DNA of 64,000 nucleotides from Emergomyces orientalis (taxonomy: Eukaryota > Ascomycota > Eurotiomycetes > Onygenales > Ajellomycetaceae). The stretch is taken from NCBI GenBank assembly GCA_002110485.1, contig MOWL01000045.1, positions 1,798,001-1,862,000 of the forward strand. The letters run 5' to 3'. The notes beneath the pieces were generated by a model that saw only the letters and a list, made by a program, of their open reading frames with translations, was not told where the DNA came from and made no database searches. Shown here piece after piece: positions 23,861-34,799 of the stretch. Within the stretch, counting starts at the first letter, position 1; the number at the start of each line of letters is the position of its first letter. Position numbers and translations under genes: made by a program.

Positions 23861-26800
23861 AAGCGCGTCCTTTCCATTTTTTCTGTCTCTTTTTCTCTTT
23901 CCCTTTGCGGGCAGGGGGCCCCAGGAAACGCCCAGCGAGTAGTGCTGAATTCGATTTTCCGATTCCCCTCATTTACCTTAGGCACCAATTTTTTTGGTAA
24001 CTCTATTTTTATGTCGCCAGCGACTGCCGCAGCTAATGCCTTAATGATTTGTTAAAATAGCTTTTAATAATGGGAAATCCTGGTCATCACCTAGGTACTG
24101 TTTGCTACTGCATGAGAATTGATGCGTCCTAAATTGTTCTGTGAATATTGAGAACACAGACCCTCATTGAGAAATATTTTCTCGCTCATGCGCGAAAACT
24201 CGGGGCTTATTCAGGGGTGTGTACGTAAACTAAACACCCCTCCGGAGACCCCAAAATCGAAGATTGTAAAATGAAAACCTTTTTTTTTTTTCGAGAAAAT
24301 CTGCATATGCCTCAGCTTTTCCAAGCTCTATTGCTGGGTGGAGACCCGCGAGAGAGTTGGAGGCCCGTAGAGGCCCTTGCATTGCCTTGCGGCTATTGGA
24401 ATTTTATATTGCGTTTGGATAGTTCTATCGTTATCAGCAAAGCAAAGCCTTGTCCCATTAACTTTTTGAATCGGAAGTATGTATGTGCCATGAGCCCGTA
24501 TGTGTATGTATGCGCGCGTGGCTGGGCTGGGTCCTAGTTATTTCGGGGGAATGTAGCAACTGCGGGTGCCTTTCTGATGGATGACTTTTGATTGCTGGGC
24601 ATTTTTTCTTATTTATGCTTTGTAGTGACAATTGATGAATTATCACTGCATATTGCATATGTCATGCGTGCGTGCTTATGGGGTAGCAAATAGTGCATGG
24701 GGCTGAAGGCATCAATGGGATAGTGTTGTGGCTTTGATGCAAAATTTTCTTCGTGATTTGGAGGGGGTTCGAGTCGTCAGGCGACCACGCGCGCTTCGAT
24801 CCATCTGGTGTTGGCGATGCCCACGTCGTTGTTGTAGATCCTTACAGAGGTGTTATCGACGGAATATCAGGCAGTTTACATAGTTTGATTGTTATCAGTG
24901 CGGATTGATTTTTACACTCAGTAGAATATTTTTTGGTTTACAAATACACACACTCTCATACTCTCCACATTTTTAACGTTGTCTAGTGGTTTCATAGCTC
25001 TTTATCTAACAATTGCCCGATCTTGACCGCTTTAACTGGCGCTAGTTAAAGAATCCGGGGCAAACCTGCGGGGACTTTTGGCCCCGTCCAAGGTTGTAAC
25101 CCGAGTCCACGCCTAAAATTTAAGCTTGTTCATCGTCCGCTGCTAGCTAAATAAGCTTTAAAGGGGCCTAGTCCATTCTGCGGCTAAAAACATTTGACAC
25201 ACTCGACATCCCACAAAGCCCACTCACGCAACAACTCCTCTTTAACACTGATCTATGTCTGTCTATTGGGCAATCTTTATTTTAAGAGACATTTTTTTAT
25301 GAGATGTGATACATTGCAATGTACTCCGTATCTACAGTGCATATGCCCTTAGCACGCTTGTGGATTATGTGAACCTGTGGGTTAATATCCAATTTACTCG
25401 CCAAATGCCCTTCCAACGCTGCTAAATTTGTTATGCAGTCCAACAGCTGGCCCCGGGGCGGCCAGTGCAACCAAACCGTGAAGTTGCGAGCGAAACAAGC
25501 CTAACTATTTCGAGGTAGGTAGGTACACCGATTATTGATTTTTCGATCTCTGGGAGTCCGAATAACGCACAGTTTACGCGATTCGGAGCCTCGTACATGT
25601 TGCCGTCTTGAAACAAAGGGGAAAGAGAGGGTGGGAAGGCCCCCGGCAATGAGAGCGAATTTAGAAACGGAACGGAAAAAATCCCAACGGATGGTCAACC
25701 CCAATAAACGACATTCTTCTACGGGGAGACAACTTGGTATTGTTGAGATCTACTTTACCCCTTACTGGCCCTATCCAGAGTTGGATAACCTTTTATCGAC
25801 CCACTCAAGTTATGGTAATAAGTAGCATTTGGAGCCTGTAGGAAGGACGACCTATCGCCAGAGAGGGCAGAAAAGCGCTACATATATAGGAAATATCATA
25901 TTTGCCCAAGGCGACTGATAGCGTCGAAGTGCAAGTATGAGGTTGAAAAACTGAGCAAACCGAAGCATTTGTCAGATATGGGCGCTCGTCAAATTTTCGT
26001 GGAGAGGAACCCGCTTGACTCGTAATTCTCGTAGACAGGAAGTCAACTGCGTCCCTCGACAGCTAAATTGTTTGAGCTAAGAAATGCCAGAACGTGTGTT
26101 GGAAGGACTGACCATCTTTTACTGACCTATTCATAGCTTTGACACACAAACGCTCGCGCCTTCTAGGCTCCTAAGCCCGTTCCTGAACATATCTTCGACG
26201 ACCAGTGTTTCCAGCTAGGTACTGAAATTTCTTTTCTTTTTACTTCTAAGTGCAGTCATGGTCGGCTTGAGTTTCCTCTTGGTTTACCTGCGACGATATT
26301 TCCCTAGTTCTTGCCTTATTCCCGGTATCACTTTCGTTTTGGGCGCCAGAGGGTTTCGCATCTGACGCGAGGATGCCGTTCTAACTACCCCAGATTCGGG
26401 ACAAGTATGCACCGAAACTACCTACCCAGCCATTCGTTGAACTATGCTGATATGCCGAATATAACTGTTTTGAAAGGAAATGCCACCCTGCTAGCCGGGG
26501 TTGGTTTACTCCTTGTCAGGGTCAACGAAATGGAAGATGCCCAATGCGCGATGGGAAAAGGAGAGACGGAAACATTACCAATAGGTCCACTGCCCCGCCT
26601 TTCCCCAGCTTTGCACTCGATATCTAAGCGGCTTGTAAATCCTCCGCTGCTATATACGTTCGATAAATGCCATAATATTTTAAATATCTGGAAGCCCAAG
26701 GTCATTGCAGTAAACTAAGTATGCTCCGCCCACTTTCTCCCAAGTCGATCTGCCATGTTATTTTTGGCTTTTTTAAGATCTTTTGCTATTATTGTGAGAT

Positions 26801-28359
26801 CTTGAATGAATTCCGCCTTTTATGAATTTCCTTTCATGGGCATTTGTTCATGCACGTATCATGATGCAGTTCCTACAATTTGTCCACGCAATATAGGAAA
26901 AGAAGAGAAGCAAGCTAATGACAAAGGGATCGACGCTACGCTGAAGGATGCGGTTTTCCTTCTCGAAGATTTCTCTGTCCTCCTGAGCTTATTATTGAGG
27001 TTAGGTATATCTTGGGAATGTATCTCCGTAAGTGACATACCGATACAGATATAGCCAATTCCCATTTTCTTTTCTTTTCTTTTTTTTTCTTTTTGAGAAA
27101 AAAGGAAATTTTCAACTATGTGTGAGCAAAAGAAAAGAATGTCAGGCATTGATAATACCTTCCTCGCTTTGCATGCGCCAAGGTCCAGGCCATTCACGGC
27201 CTACCCCGGAGTATTTGTTCCCCTGTTTGCTTTCTTCCTTTTCCCCACGATTCGATGCTACTGGTTCCAGATACCTCATATATACGCGGTGTGTATATGT
27301 TGTGTTGGCAACCATATATATATATCCCCAGTATTACCCCCATTTCGGCTTTAATTTAAATTCTTCAAATGACCATACGTACCTAGGTAAGTAGAGATAA
27401 TTATTTATCTTTCATCAGTATACCCTATATCTTCCACTCACAACCTAGGGTCGCCTGATTTTTGTTGAAAATATGAATCTTGAGCCAGTGCCAAAATTGT
27501 CTGCACAACAAAAATTAGAAAAAATCACAGATACTGAACCCGTTAATTTTTATGGACATTGCAGTTTCTGAGAGGTGGCTCAGGTCATTATTCACATCAT
27601 CCTGGTCATTGCAGATCCTAACGGTAACGATACCCTCCAATCAAACTTTGCCGCAAGTTAGCTAATATCAATCAGGGTTGGAGAAAGAGAGCAAGAAAAC
27701 GTGGTTGGGTTCCAGAACACGCTATTTCTTCGACCCATGCACACGAAGCCCTGTTCATAAGCAATTTGCTCCTGGATTTTGGTTTGTCATATCTCCAAGC
27801 AGTGGAAATTTCACCTCATCGGAAACGTGAAGGAACAGAGAAAAGTGGTGCGAGAATAACGCCAAGAATTGACGGACAGTGAACTGATAGCCTGTTAGCT
27901 CCAAAACGTAGAGAAATCACAGAGGTCGGAAGAAGTTCTGCGCCCTGGGATATGAATTCACCCTTCTTTCTGCTAATGGAGGACGAGTCAACTTAAAACA
28001 TTGCTTAGTGCCGTGTTACCTCTTCGGCAGTACTCACTCACCTATGAACTCGCAAGGATACAAAGCCGACGATCAGACCAAACATCCTGATTGCGGAAGC
28101 TCATTCATTCTCTCGCCTTCACTTTGTTTCTTTTCATTTCTTTTCTTTGCTCTGGCATTTCTCTAGTTCTCTCTGCGGACTACGGAGTAGTGCAAGGGTG
28201 TGTTGCTGTGAGAGAGGATTTTGTTGGTGAGACAGGGCTGGGAATTGCCAAGCCGCCAACTCCTCCAGAAACCAATCAAACCAGCCAAACTAGCAGAACG
28301 GGCAAAACCCCAAACCCCAGAATTCCTCCCCGGGGCGGTTCTGGCCGTGATCTCTATGA
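23861..28359. other. 4.5-kb region between beta-glucosidase and regulator
   Basis: No intact gene was found. A 29-codon protein-like fragment on the minus strand at 24777-24866 is listed separately. The rest has short open frames without motifs and several homopolymer and TATA-type repeats (for example near 27310-27325). The right part is probably the long upstream region of the regulator gene; long leaders are common for fungal regulators. Confidence 0.5.
24777..24866 (-). pseudogene. Orphan C-terminal coding-like fragment
   Basis: On the minus strand this reads 29 codons, including VRIYNNDVGIANTRWIEARV, then a TGA stop. A TGA also precedes it, and there is no obvious AG acceptor or upstream partner exon. 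It may be the last exon of a lost or unrecognised gene, or chance. Confidence 0.25.
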
Positions 28360-28686
28360 TTCCACTCCCTCAATTCTCGTTCGCATTCTTCAGCCTCGCC
28401 TTACTTGACTCACCCTACGTTTTTCTCCTCTATCATCGTTTTGGGGTCGACTTCTCTGTTCCCCCCTGACTACGATCTCCCCTACTCGAACAGCTTGTCT
28501 GGGCATCCGTTTCCATTCCCCCGCCTTCGATGGGACCGGTTCCGAGTCAACCTCCGATCTAAGCAATGCGGCACCCGCCGGGTATCTAACCCAACAGCCA
28601 CCGTCCAATGTTTTTGATCCTGCTAGCAACTTCATGGCCCTATCTATGCCCGCCAACAGCATTCCATACACGATTTTGACGCCGGA
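28360..28686 (+). other. Coding-like leader of regulator gene in shifting frames
   Basis: This stretch has no stop in frame with the regulator up to about 28521 and reads protein-like text there (FPPDYDLPYSNSLSGHPF). From about 28523 to 28669 the protein-like text continues in the next frame (GTGSESTSDLSNAAPAGYL and later NVFDPASNFMALSMP). From 28672 it is back in the regulator's frame (DFDAGMEDEM). Removing one C from the run at 28518-28522 and adding one base near 28670 would give a single open frame. Whether this is a sequencing error, a real pair of compensating indels, or chance cannot be told here. Confidence 0.4.
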
Positions 28687-31590
28687 ATGGAGGACGAAAT
28701 GTGTTCAGCGAGCCCCGGAAGCTCTAGAGATCACGGCGGCCAGCTGCATGAAGAAGCAGCGGGACCGAATCAAACGCCCACAAATTCCGGCGACCACAAT
28801 GCCAAAAGTGAGGGCTCTGTATCAGCCCGGGAACCTGGAGACACAGAGAACCCTCGGCCGTGGAGTGAACTAAAAACTAAGGCGGGAAAGGAGCGCAAAA
28901 GACTCCCACTTGCCTGCATCGCTTGTCGAAGGAAGAAAATTCGCTGTTCGGGAGAGAAACCTGCTTGTAAACATTGTTTTCGTTCTAGAGTTCCTTGTGT
29001 GTATAAAATCACGACCCGCAAAGCCGCTCCCCGGACGGATTACATGGCCATGTTGGATAAACGGCTGAAGAGAATGGAGGAAAGAGTTATTAAAATCATA
29101 CCCAAGGATGATCCTAGAGATATGGCCGCAATTGGACGGTCGTTGGTCAAGCCCCTGGCTCCAGGTCAAATGCCTCGTGGGTCCAAACCAATCCACAGGA
29201 AGAGATCTGCTGATGAGGCTTTCCGCGCTGAACTTAATGGATGGACGCAACCAAATAAAGGTTCTGGGCCTGATGGCTTCCCGATTTGCTGGCAGTCGCG
29301 AATTATGGATGAGAATAAGCTTTTCAACGAGGGCGCGGAGTTTCTTCCTTCAATCGAACTCCAGGAACATCTTGCGGAAGTTTTCTTCGACTGCGTGTAC
29401 GGCCAGTCCTATCTCTTGCTACACAAGCCGAGTTTCATGCGCAAGTTTAAAACGGAGACTGTTCCACCTGTTCTGATGCTGGCCATCTGTGCTGTTTCTG
29501 CTCGCTTTTCAACACACCCGCTTGTCAGTACAGAGCCGGCCTTTTTGCGCGGAGAGAACTGGGCAAATCCAGCTGCAGCTATCGCGCTTAGTAGACATGA
29601 CGAGCCCAACATTACCATACTCACTGTATTCCTCATCTTGGGGCTCCATGAATTTGGCACCTGTCATGGCGGACGGAGTTGGTCGTTTGGAGGCCAAGCG
29701 TTGAGAATGGCTTATGCTCTTCAACTTCATCGCGAACTCGACCATGATCCTCAGGGCAATAGCAAAGCGTCCGAACTTAGTTTTACCGATCGTGAAATCC
29801 GACGACGAACGATGTGGGCGTGTGTATTGATGGACCGATACAACTCCTCTGGCAGCCAGAGGCCACCCATTGGTAACGAGAAGTTCCTACACATACAACT
29901 CCCTATCAAGGAGTCACATTTCCAAATGGAGATTCCTGGACCCACGGAGGATCTGGAAGGTACGGTTCCTAATCCGGTCCCCGAAGGGGTTGGCCAGTTA
30001 TCTAATCCCAAGGAAAATATGGGTGTCTCTGCGTATACAATCCGTGCGTTGATGCTTTGGGGGCGGGCTGTGGATTACCTTAACCTCGGGGGCAGGAACA
30101 GGGATCCTCACCCGCTCTGGTCTCCAAAATCGGGCTACGCACAGTTGAAGAAGCAACTAGACAATTTCTCTGCCTCGCTTCCTAATTCTTTAGCATTCAA
30201 TCTCGAGAACCTGCGCAACCATGCAGCAGTAAAAATTGCAAACCAATACCTATTCCTACACATAGTCATTCACCAAAATATACTCTTCTTAAATCGGTTT
30301 GCCATTCCACTTTCCCCTGGAGGAAGACCCCCCAAAGATATCCCTCGAGCATTTCTCAGCGATGCTGGCTGTGCCGCTGTTGAAGCTGCAAGCCACATTT
30401 CTATGTTGATTAATCAGGCCCCGGGGTACAATTTAACGGTTCCTTTTGCTGGTTATTCTGCCTATGCAGCCAGCACAGTACATATCTGGGGGATATTCTC
30501 GAAAAATGCGAGACTTGAAGCGACATCGAAAGAAAACCTTCGCCATACCTACAGATACCTAAACAAGATGAAGCGGTACTGGGGAATGTTCCATTATATG
30601 GTTGAGAGCACCAAGGATCGGTACCGCCAGTTTGCGGACGCTGCCATCAAAGGAGTACAGTTCAACTCCTCAGAAGAAGATGCTCCGCTATTCCAGTACG
30701 GGGACTGGTTCGACAAGTATCCCCATGGTGTTTCGCGACTACATTATGAGGATCCCCCTTCTCGACCTCAAAAAGAGCCTGGAGGCGATGCTGTGATGGC
30801 ACAACAGTCAGACCTCCAAAGCGTGGAAGACTTCTTTGCAAGCCTTTCACCCCCTTCACATTCAGACACCCCACGCAAAGAACCAAAGCGACGGACAGGC
30901 TCGAGCACTGAGCAACGACAACCACGTTTGAACTCCTTAAATCCTAGTAATCGATATATGTCACCCCAACAACAGCCACACACGTCATCGCAACCAACAC
31001 CACAGCCTCAACCCCAATCACAACAGGCACTACAACATCCCATCATAGATGTACCCATAAACCCCACGCAGGCGCCCGACTTCCACCTTAATACCCAAGC
31101 CATGTTTCCACAAGCCCAACCTCCCAATTTCTCCCCATCAACCTATTTCTCGATCAACCCGGACCAACTACCACAACTCGATCGCCAACTCGTCTACGGC
31201 GCATATACCGGCCATGATCCAACCACATCCACGCCAACATCCGCACCGACATCTAATCCAGTACCTGTAAACCCTCCACCAAGGATGGACCCAGCCCGAA
31301 GTGTGTCAACGCAACAAAGGCCCAATCCGCCCTCCGCGGTATGGAGCTCTCAATTTGACATGCCAGCCGGCCATGCGGCGTGGTCAAGTGAATTCGTACA
31401 GCCCAGCGCTTGGTTCTTGCCCTTCAACCTGAACCCCGTTGGCCAGTGTCTAGCAGACATCAATACCAGCCCAGCTACGCACGTGGAAACGACTGGGCCA
31501 CCGGGCCTTGGGACACCAACTTCGGTAAATAATGCGGGTGAATATTCTACACCTAATGGGATGATGGGCGCCTATGACCTTGGTGCCTGA
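28687..31590 (+). CDS. Zn2Cys6 transcription regulator, 967 aa
   Basis: An uninterrupted frame from the ATG at 28687. The zinc cluster is complete: Cys77-x2-Cys80-x6-Cys87-x6-Cys94-x2-Cys97-x6-Cys104, flanked by basic residues (KERKRLPLA). A linker and probable short coiled coil follow (MLDKRLKRMEERVIKI). A fungal-specific regulator domain spans roughly residues 225-520, with LMLAICAVSARFSTHP, FGGQALRMAYALQLHRE and RRRTMWACVLMDR. The C-terminal 230 residues are rich in Pro, Gln, Ser and Thr, as in activation regions. It should be a nuclear DNA-binding regulator; I cannot assign its target pathway. It is the next gene downstream of a beta-glucosidase, but 4.8 kb away. The true start may be further upstream, because protein-like sequence continues there in changing frames. 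Class certain, start uncertain. Confidence 0.93.
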   Translation: MEDEMCSASPGSSRDHGGQLHEEAAGPNQTPTNSGDHNAKSEGSVSAREPGDTENPRPWSELKTKAGKERKRLPLACIACRRKKIRCSGEKPACKHCFRSRVPCVYKITTRKAAPRTDYMAMLDKRLKRMEERVIKIIPKDDPRDMAAIGRSLVKPLAPGQMPRGSKPIHRKRSADEAFRAELNGWTQPNKGSGPDGFPICWQSRIMDENKLFNEGAEFLPSIELQEHLAEVFFDCVYGQSYLLLHKPSFMRKFKTETVPPVLMLAICAVSARFSTHPLVSTEPAFLRGENWANPAAAIALSRHDEPNITILTVFLILGLHEFGTCHGGRSWSFGGQALRMAYALQLHRELDHDPQGNSKASELSFTDREIRRRTMWACVLMDRYNSSGSQRPPIGNEKFLHIQLPIKESHFQMEIPGPTEDLEGTVPNPVPEGVGQLSNPKENMGVSAYTIRALMLWGRAVDYLNLGGRNRDPHPLWSPKSGYAQLKKQLDNFSASLPNSLAFNLENLRNHAAVKIANQYLFLHIVIHQNILFLNRFAIPLSPGGRPPKDIPRAFLSDAGCAAVEAASHISMLINQAPGYNLTVPFAGYSAYAASTVHIWGIFSKNARLEATSKENLRHTYRYLNKMKRYWGMFHYMVESTKDRYRQFADAAIKGVQFNSSEEDAPLFQYGDWFDKYPHGVSRLHYEDPPSRPQKEPGGDAVMAQQSDLQSVEDFFASLSPPSHSDTPRKEPKRRTGSSTEQRQPRLNSLNPSNRYMSPQQQPHTSSQPTPQPQPQSQQALQHPIIDVPINPTQAPDFHLNTQAMFPQAQPPNFSPSTYFSINPDQLPQLDRQLVYGAYTGHDPTTSTPTSAPTSNPVPVNPPPRMDPARSVSTQQRPNPPSAVWSSQFDMPAGHAAWSSEFVQPSAWFLPFNLNPVGQCLADINTSPATHVETTGPPGLGTPTSVNNAGEYSTPNGMMGAYDLGA

Positions 31591-32276
31591 AGGTGAAACT
31601 AGAATCAGAAACTGGAAATTTTGACAATACGATTGAGTGCAATTATTAGGGTTCTCGTTTTCTCTCTTTCAACTGAAATTTGATTAAAAAGCGTGCATAG
31701 TTTAGCTGAGGGAGATCAATATGTACAGCTCCCATTTCTTCCCCATTACTTTTGAATCTTGTTACACTCTCATGCACACTCGCTCCTATTTGCACATCTA
31801 TTCATCGCCCTCGAATTTGCAAGGTTCGGTATATACATATTACAAACTCAGCGCTTTAGGCGGTGTGCTGTTGCACAGCTGACGCAACTTCCGTCGAGTA
31901 AAGCTATCTCTTATCAATTTACATCACATATAAAATCTGTTGAACTATCCCGCACCGTATTTCTCTTATATCTACCCACAACAGCATCACGTTACGATCA
32001 CTATTCTCTGGGATGAGTTCGCCGGATGCCGCTCATCAGGACATGCAGTTGATTGTTGATGACCTGATTAAGTTCCAGAGCCATAACCACAACAGTGTGC
32101 AGAAGCCTACACATTTTGTAACACTTTTTCTGGAAAGTCTTTTAGGGGTCGGCCTCCCTTATTATTTATTAGCTGGGCCGTCAAGCCTATAAATTGTATT
32201 CGGGTTGCCACTCTAAATTATGAATATATTTCAAGCAATAAAAAATAGAAAAGTAGAAGTAGAAAAGTAGAGGTAG
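31591..32276. other. Spacer, regulator 3' flank
   Basis: No gene was seen. This should include the 3' untranslated region of the regulator. The A-rich right end carries a short degenerate repeat of AGTAGAAGTAGAAAAGTAG type just before the first tRNA terminator. Confidence 0.5.
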
Positions 32277-32282
32277 AAAAAA
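32277..32282 (-). terminator. Pol III terminator, tRNA-Phe copy 1
   Basis: A run of six T on the minus strand, five bases past the tRNA 3' end. Confidence 0.75.
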
Positions 32283-32287
32283 TATTA

Positions 32288-32386
32288 TGGGGCGAGCCGG
32301 GATCGAACCAGCGACCTTACGATTTTTGATAATCTGAACTGAAGTTGAACTTCAGTCGTACGCTCTCCCAACTGAGCTATCACCCC
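32288..32386 (-). tRNA. tRNA-Phe(GAA) with 26-nt intron, copy 1
   Basis: The minus strand folds as a full tRNA: acceptor GGGGTGA/TCGCCCC (with a T-G pair at position 5-68), D arm GCTC...GAGC, anticodon stem TACGA/TCGTA with loop CTGAAGA (anticodon GAA), variable AGGTC, T arm GCTGG TTCGATC CCGGC and discriminator A. Exons are 32350-32386 (37 nt) and 32288-32323 (36 nt). The intron at 32324-32349 sits after position 37, the canonical eukaryotic site, and contains CTTCAG, which can pair fully with CTGAAG of the loop. CCA is not encoded. Confidence 0.95.
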
Positions 32387-33360
32387 ATTGGATGATGAAA
32401 ATCAGATCATCATAAATCTTTGACTATGCGTGTTCACTATCAGAAATATAAAGAGCAGCTTCAAGTTCCAACATCAACACGCTGCCAAGGGGCGTTATTT
32501 TCCCATATTGTGCTTGCTCCGAAGACCCAAGCAAACACGCCTACATATATATCCACCGCCAGGCCGTTTTTTAGGAGAGGTCCTGGAGAAATAACAGAAA
32601 CCAAGTCTCCAAAGTTGGCAGATTTCATCCCAAACACGTAACTCTTATCAACATCGTAACCCCCATACACATACGTGAAATATCTAGCCAACCAACCGAA
32701 AAACCCGTATATTCCTCCTCTCTCTAACGTCATTTTACCAGCACTGAAGTTCAGCTGATGTAAACCACTTAGTTCAGCACTGAGTCACTGGCTGCTTGGG
32801 TGAACTGTACATTTCCACATCTAGTATTTCGATATATGAGAAGCCGGCACTATCGTAATACTCAGTCTCTTCGTTTTTCTGCGTCAGCAACAGAGAAGAT
32901 AGGATGAGCTTCTCCGTATATGTGAGGACTTTTAAAATACACGAAGATTCGCGTTGACTTGAGATCGTCACTCATTTGAAGATTCCGCGCTAAGATCAAC
33001 GCCGCCAGTCCGCCTACAATATTAAGATTTAGAGAAACAGTGATCTCTCGCTGCTTTCTTATGACAAAAAATAACATTGCTCAGTAGGAGGTGCTGGTAG
33101 CTGTCGGCAGGCGCCGTGGGCATGTGAATATCCATCGCGGCGGGGAGCATACTCAAATTCAAATAGAAACTATACAGATCTTAATCACGGATCGTTGATG
33201 TGTTCCTGTCTGGCCTTTCAATAGTAGTTCTGTATACCCTATAGTAGAGGTTAGATTCCTATAATAATGCATATACCAGATTTTTAAGAGCAACAAAAAT
33301 TGGTGAGCTCAACAAAAATAAAAAATATATTTTCAGGAATTTTGGAAAATGAAATTTTGC
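32387..33360. other. Spacer between tRNA-Phe copies 1 and 2
   Basis: Nothing supportable as a gene. Short frames on both strands have no motifs. Confidence 0.5.
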
Positions 33361-33366
33361 AAAAAA
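33361..33366 (-). terminator. Pol III terminator, tRNA-Phe copy 2
   Basis: Six T on the minus strand, ten bases past the tRNA 3' end. Confidence 0.65.
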
Positions 33367-33376
33367 TTATATATCA

Positions 33377-33469
33377 TGGGGTGAGCCGGGATCGAACCAG
33401 CGACCTTACGATTTCACGTAACCGAAGTTCAACTTCAGTCGTACGCTCTCCCAACTGAGCTATCACCCC
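33377..33469 (-). tRNA. tRNA-Phe(GAA) with 20-nt intron, copy 2
   Basis: The mature sequence matches copies 1 and 3 except for one acceptor-stem base: the 3' strand is TCACCCC, so position 5-68 is a T-A pair rather than T-G. Exons are 33433-33469 and 33377-33412. The intron at 33413-33432 is shorter and different in sequence, but keeps CTTCGG, which can pair with the anticodon-loop CTGAAG through one wobble. Confidence 0.95.
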
Positions 33470-34786
33470 TGATTTGAATGGAATAAACGCCCGGCTGTGC
33501 AAGACATCCGGCTGCTGCCCAATAGCGAGAACTTCCCCTGGCTGGAGCAGGTAATTAGGTCTTCTGCCACCCCCAGAAGGTGATGTGCGGATGTTTATGA
33601 TCCAGCCTACAATGACAAGGGCCAGCACATGCGGCCACTCTATCATGACCGGCAACACACACATTTTCTTGGATTGAACTAAGGAAGTTGTTGAGATCTC
33701 ACTATTCTCCAATCAACGTTCAACATGGATTCCGTAAATCAACTTGATGCTGGTTCTTCACTCCGATACACAATGTTCCTTGGCGGGAACCAGAAAACCG
33801 TAAAACCCTTAAAGGATTGATCCTTGTGGCCTCCTGATTTTGATCCATACAGATGCAATCTCAAACACGATCGCCCTCGAGTGGGACTTTTTGAAGTGCC
33901 CTGGCTTTCTGCGGCCAAACTTCTACTTAGCGGACGGTAGAGATGCAGATTACTCTATGGGCTATGTCGTTAATATGAACTTGAGCTGCTTATTTCTTTG
34001 ACCAATGGAGGCCCACTCACATGCCTCTTGAGATGAAGGAGTCATCATATAGGATATCAAAACCAGATCAGGAGCCCATACATATGGTTTCATAGAATGA
34101 CAGCGAAAAATGTACCTTATTAACCGAACATGGTGAACGTGGACAGGACTTACACGGCGATCTCGCGCGGGAGAAATACTTGTTCTTTACTGGTTCTACT
34201 TGGCCTGTCGCTCTGAGTTACGATTGCCTTTCTCCAGAAGAGATAGTCGACCATCTACAAACGCGACGCCATATCTACTCACTGGACTCATTCATGCGTG
34301 TCGGCTCAATAATCCGAGCCCGGACATAGCTCAGTGATCTATCCTAGCTGCTAGCCCTGAACCTCGTGATGGATCGTACTGAGCTTGTGGTGTGCAGCAG
34401 CCCCAGCCGCTCATTTATCATATCCACCCCGACGAAGCGCTTGCCCTTGTCCCCGTCGCCGAAGATGTTGGTCACGCAGGGGTTGTTCACTATCGTATCT
34501 AGGTTCGTGACATGGACCTGCCATCGCCTATGACCAACTCAAACCCACCCATATCCCGATGTTTTTTGTAAAGGAGCCACATGCGGTTGAGTTACGAACA
34601 CGTCGCTTTTCTCACTAATCTGCCTGTAGGCGGAGCAGTACTTCTTGTTGCACGAATGGCGAGAAGCTGAAGAAAGAATCTCATTGCTGAGCGCCACTAA
34701 TCTTAAAATATATATATTAAAATAAGGAATGAATGAATGAAACGAAAGACAAAGTTGATAATATCAAAAAGGAGCTGGTAAGAAAG
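33470..34786. other. Spacer between tRNA-Phe copies 2 and 3
   Basis: No intact gene. A coding-like minus-strand block at about 34378-34680 is listed separately. The rest has short broken frames. Confidence 0.5.
34378..34680 (-). pseudogene. Decayed coding-like fragment between tRNA genes
   Basis: The minus strand reads protein-like text in one frame with a single internal TGA near 34527. It includes KKYCSAYRQISEKSDVFV and, after the stop, NNPCVTNIFGDGDKGKRFVG and MINERLGLLHT. No start, family or splice structure was found. It could be a relic of a mobile element or a lost gene; tRNA neighbourhoods often collect such insertions. Confidence 0.35.
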
Positions 34787-34794
34787 AAAAAAAA
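34787..34794 (-). terminator. Pol III terminator, tRNA-Phe copy 3
   Basis: Eight T on the minus strand, five bases past the tRNA 3' end. Confidence 0.75.
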
Positions 34795-34799
34795 TAGTA

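Noticed and set aside
27032..27394. 120-codon plus-strand frame
   Set aside because: It starts in a poly-pyrimidine tract and reads a low-complexity Phe/Ser stretch. No homology-like motif.
28634..28873. Plus-strand frame overlapping the regulator start
   Set aside because: After about 28670 it runs out of frame with the conserved regulator sequence. Only its first part looks coding, and that is covered by the frame-shift finding.
33374..33712. 112-codon minus-strand frame over tRNA-Phe copy 2
   Set aside because: Its C-terminal third is the tRNA gene read as protein. No motif in the remainder.
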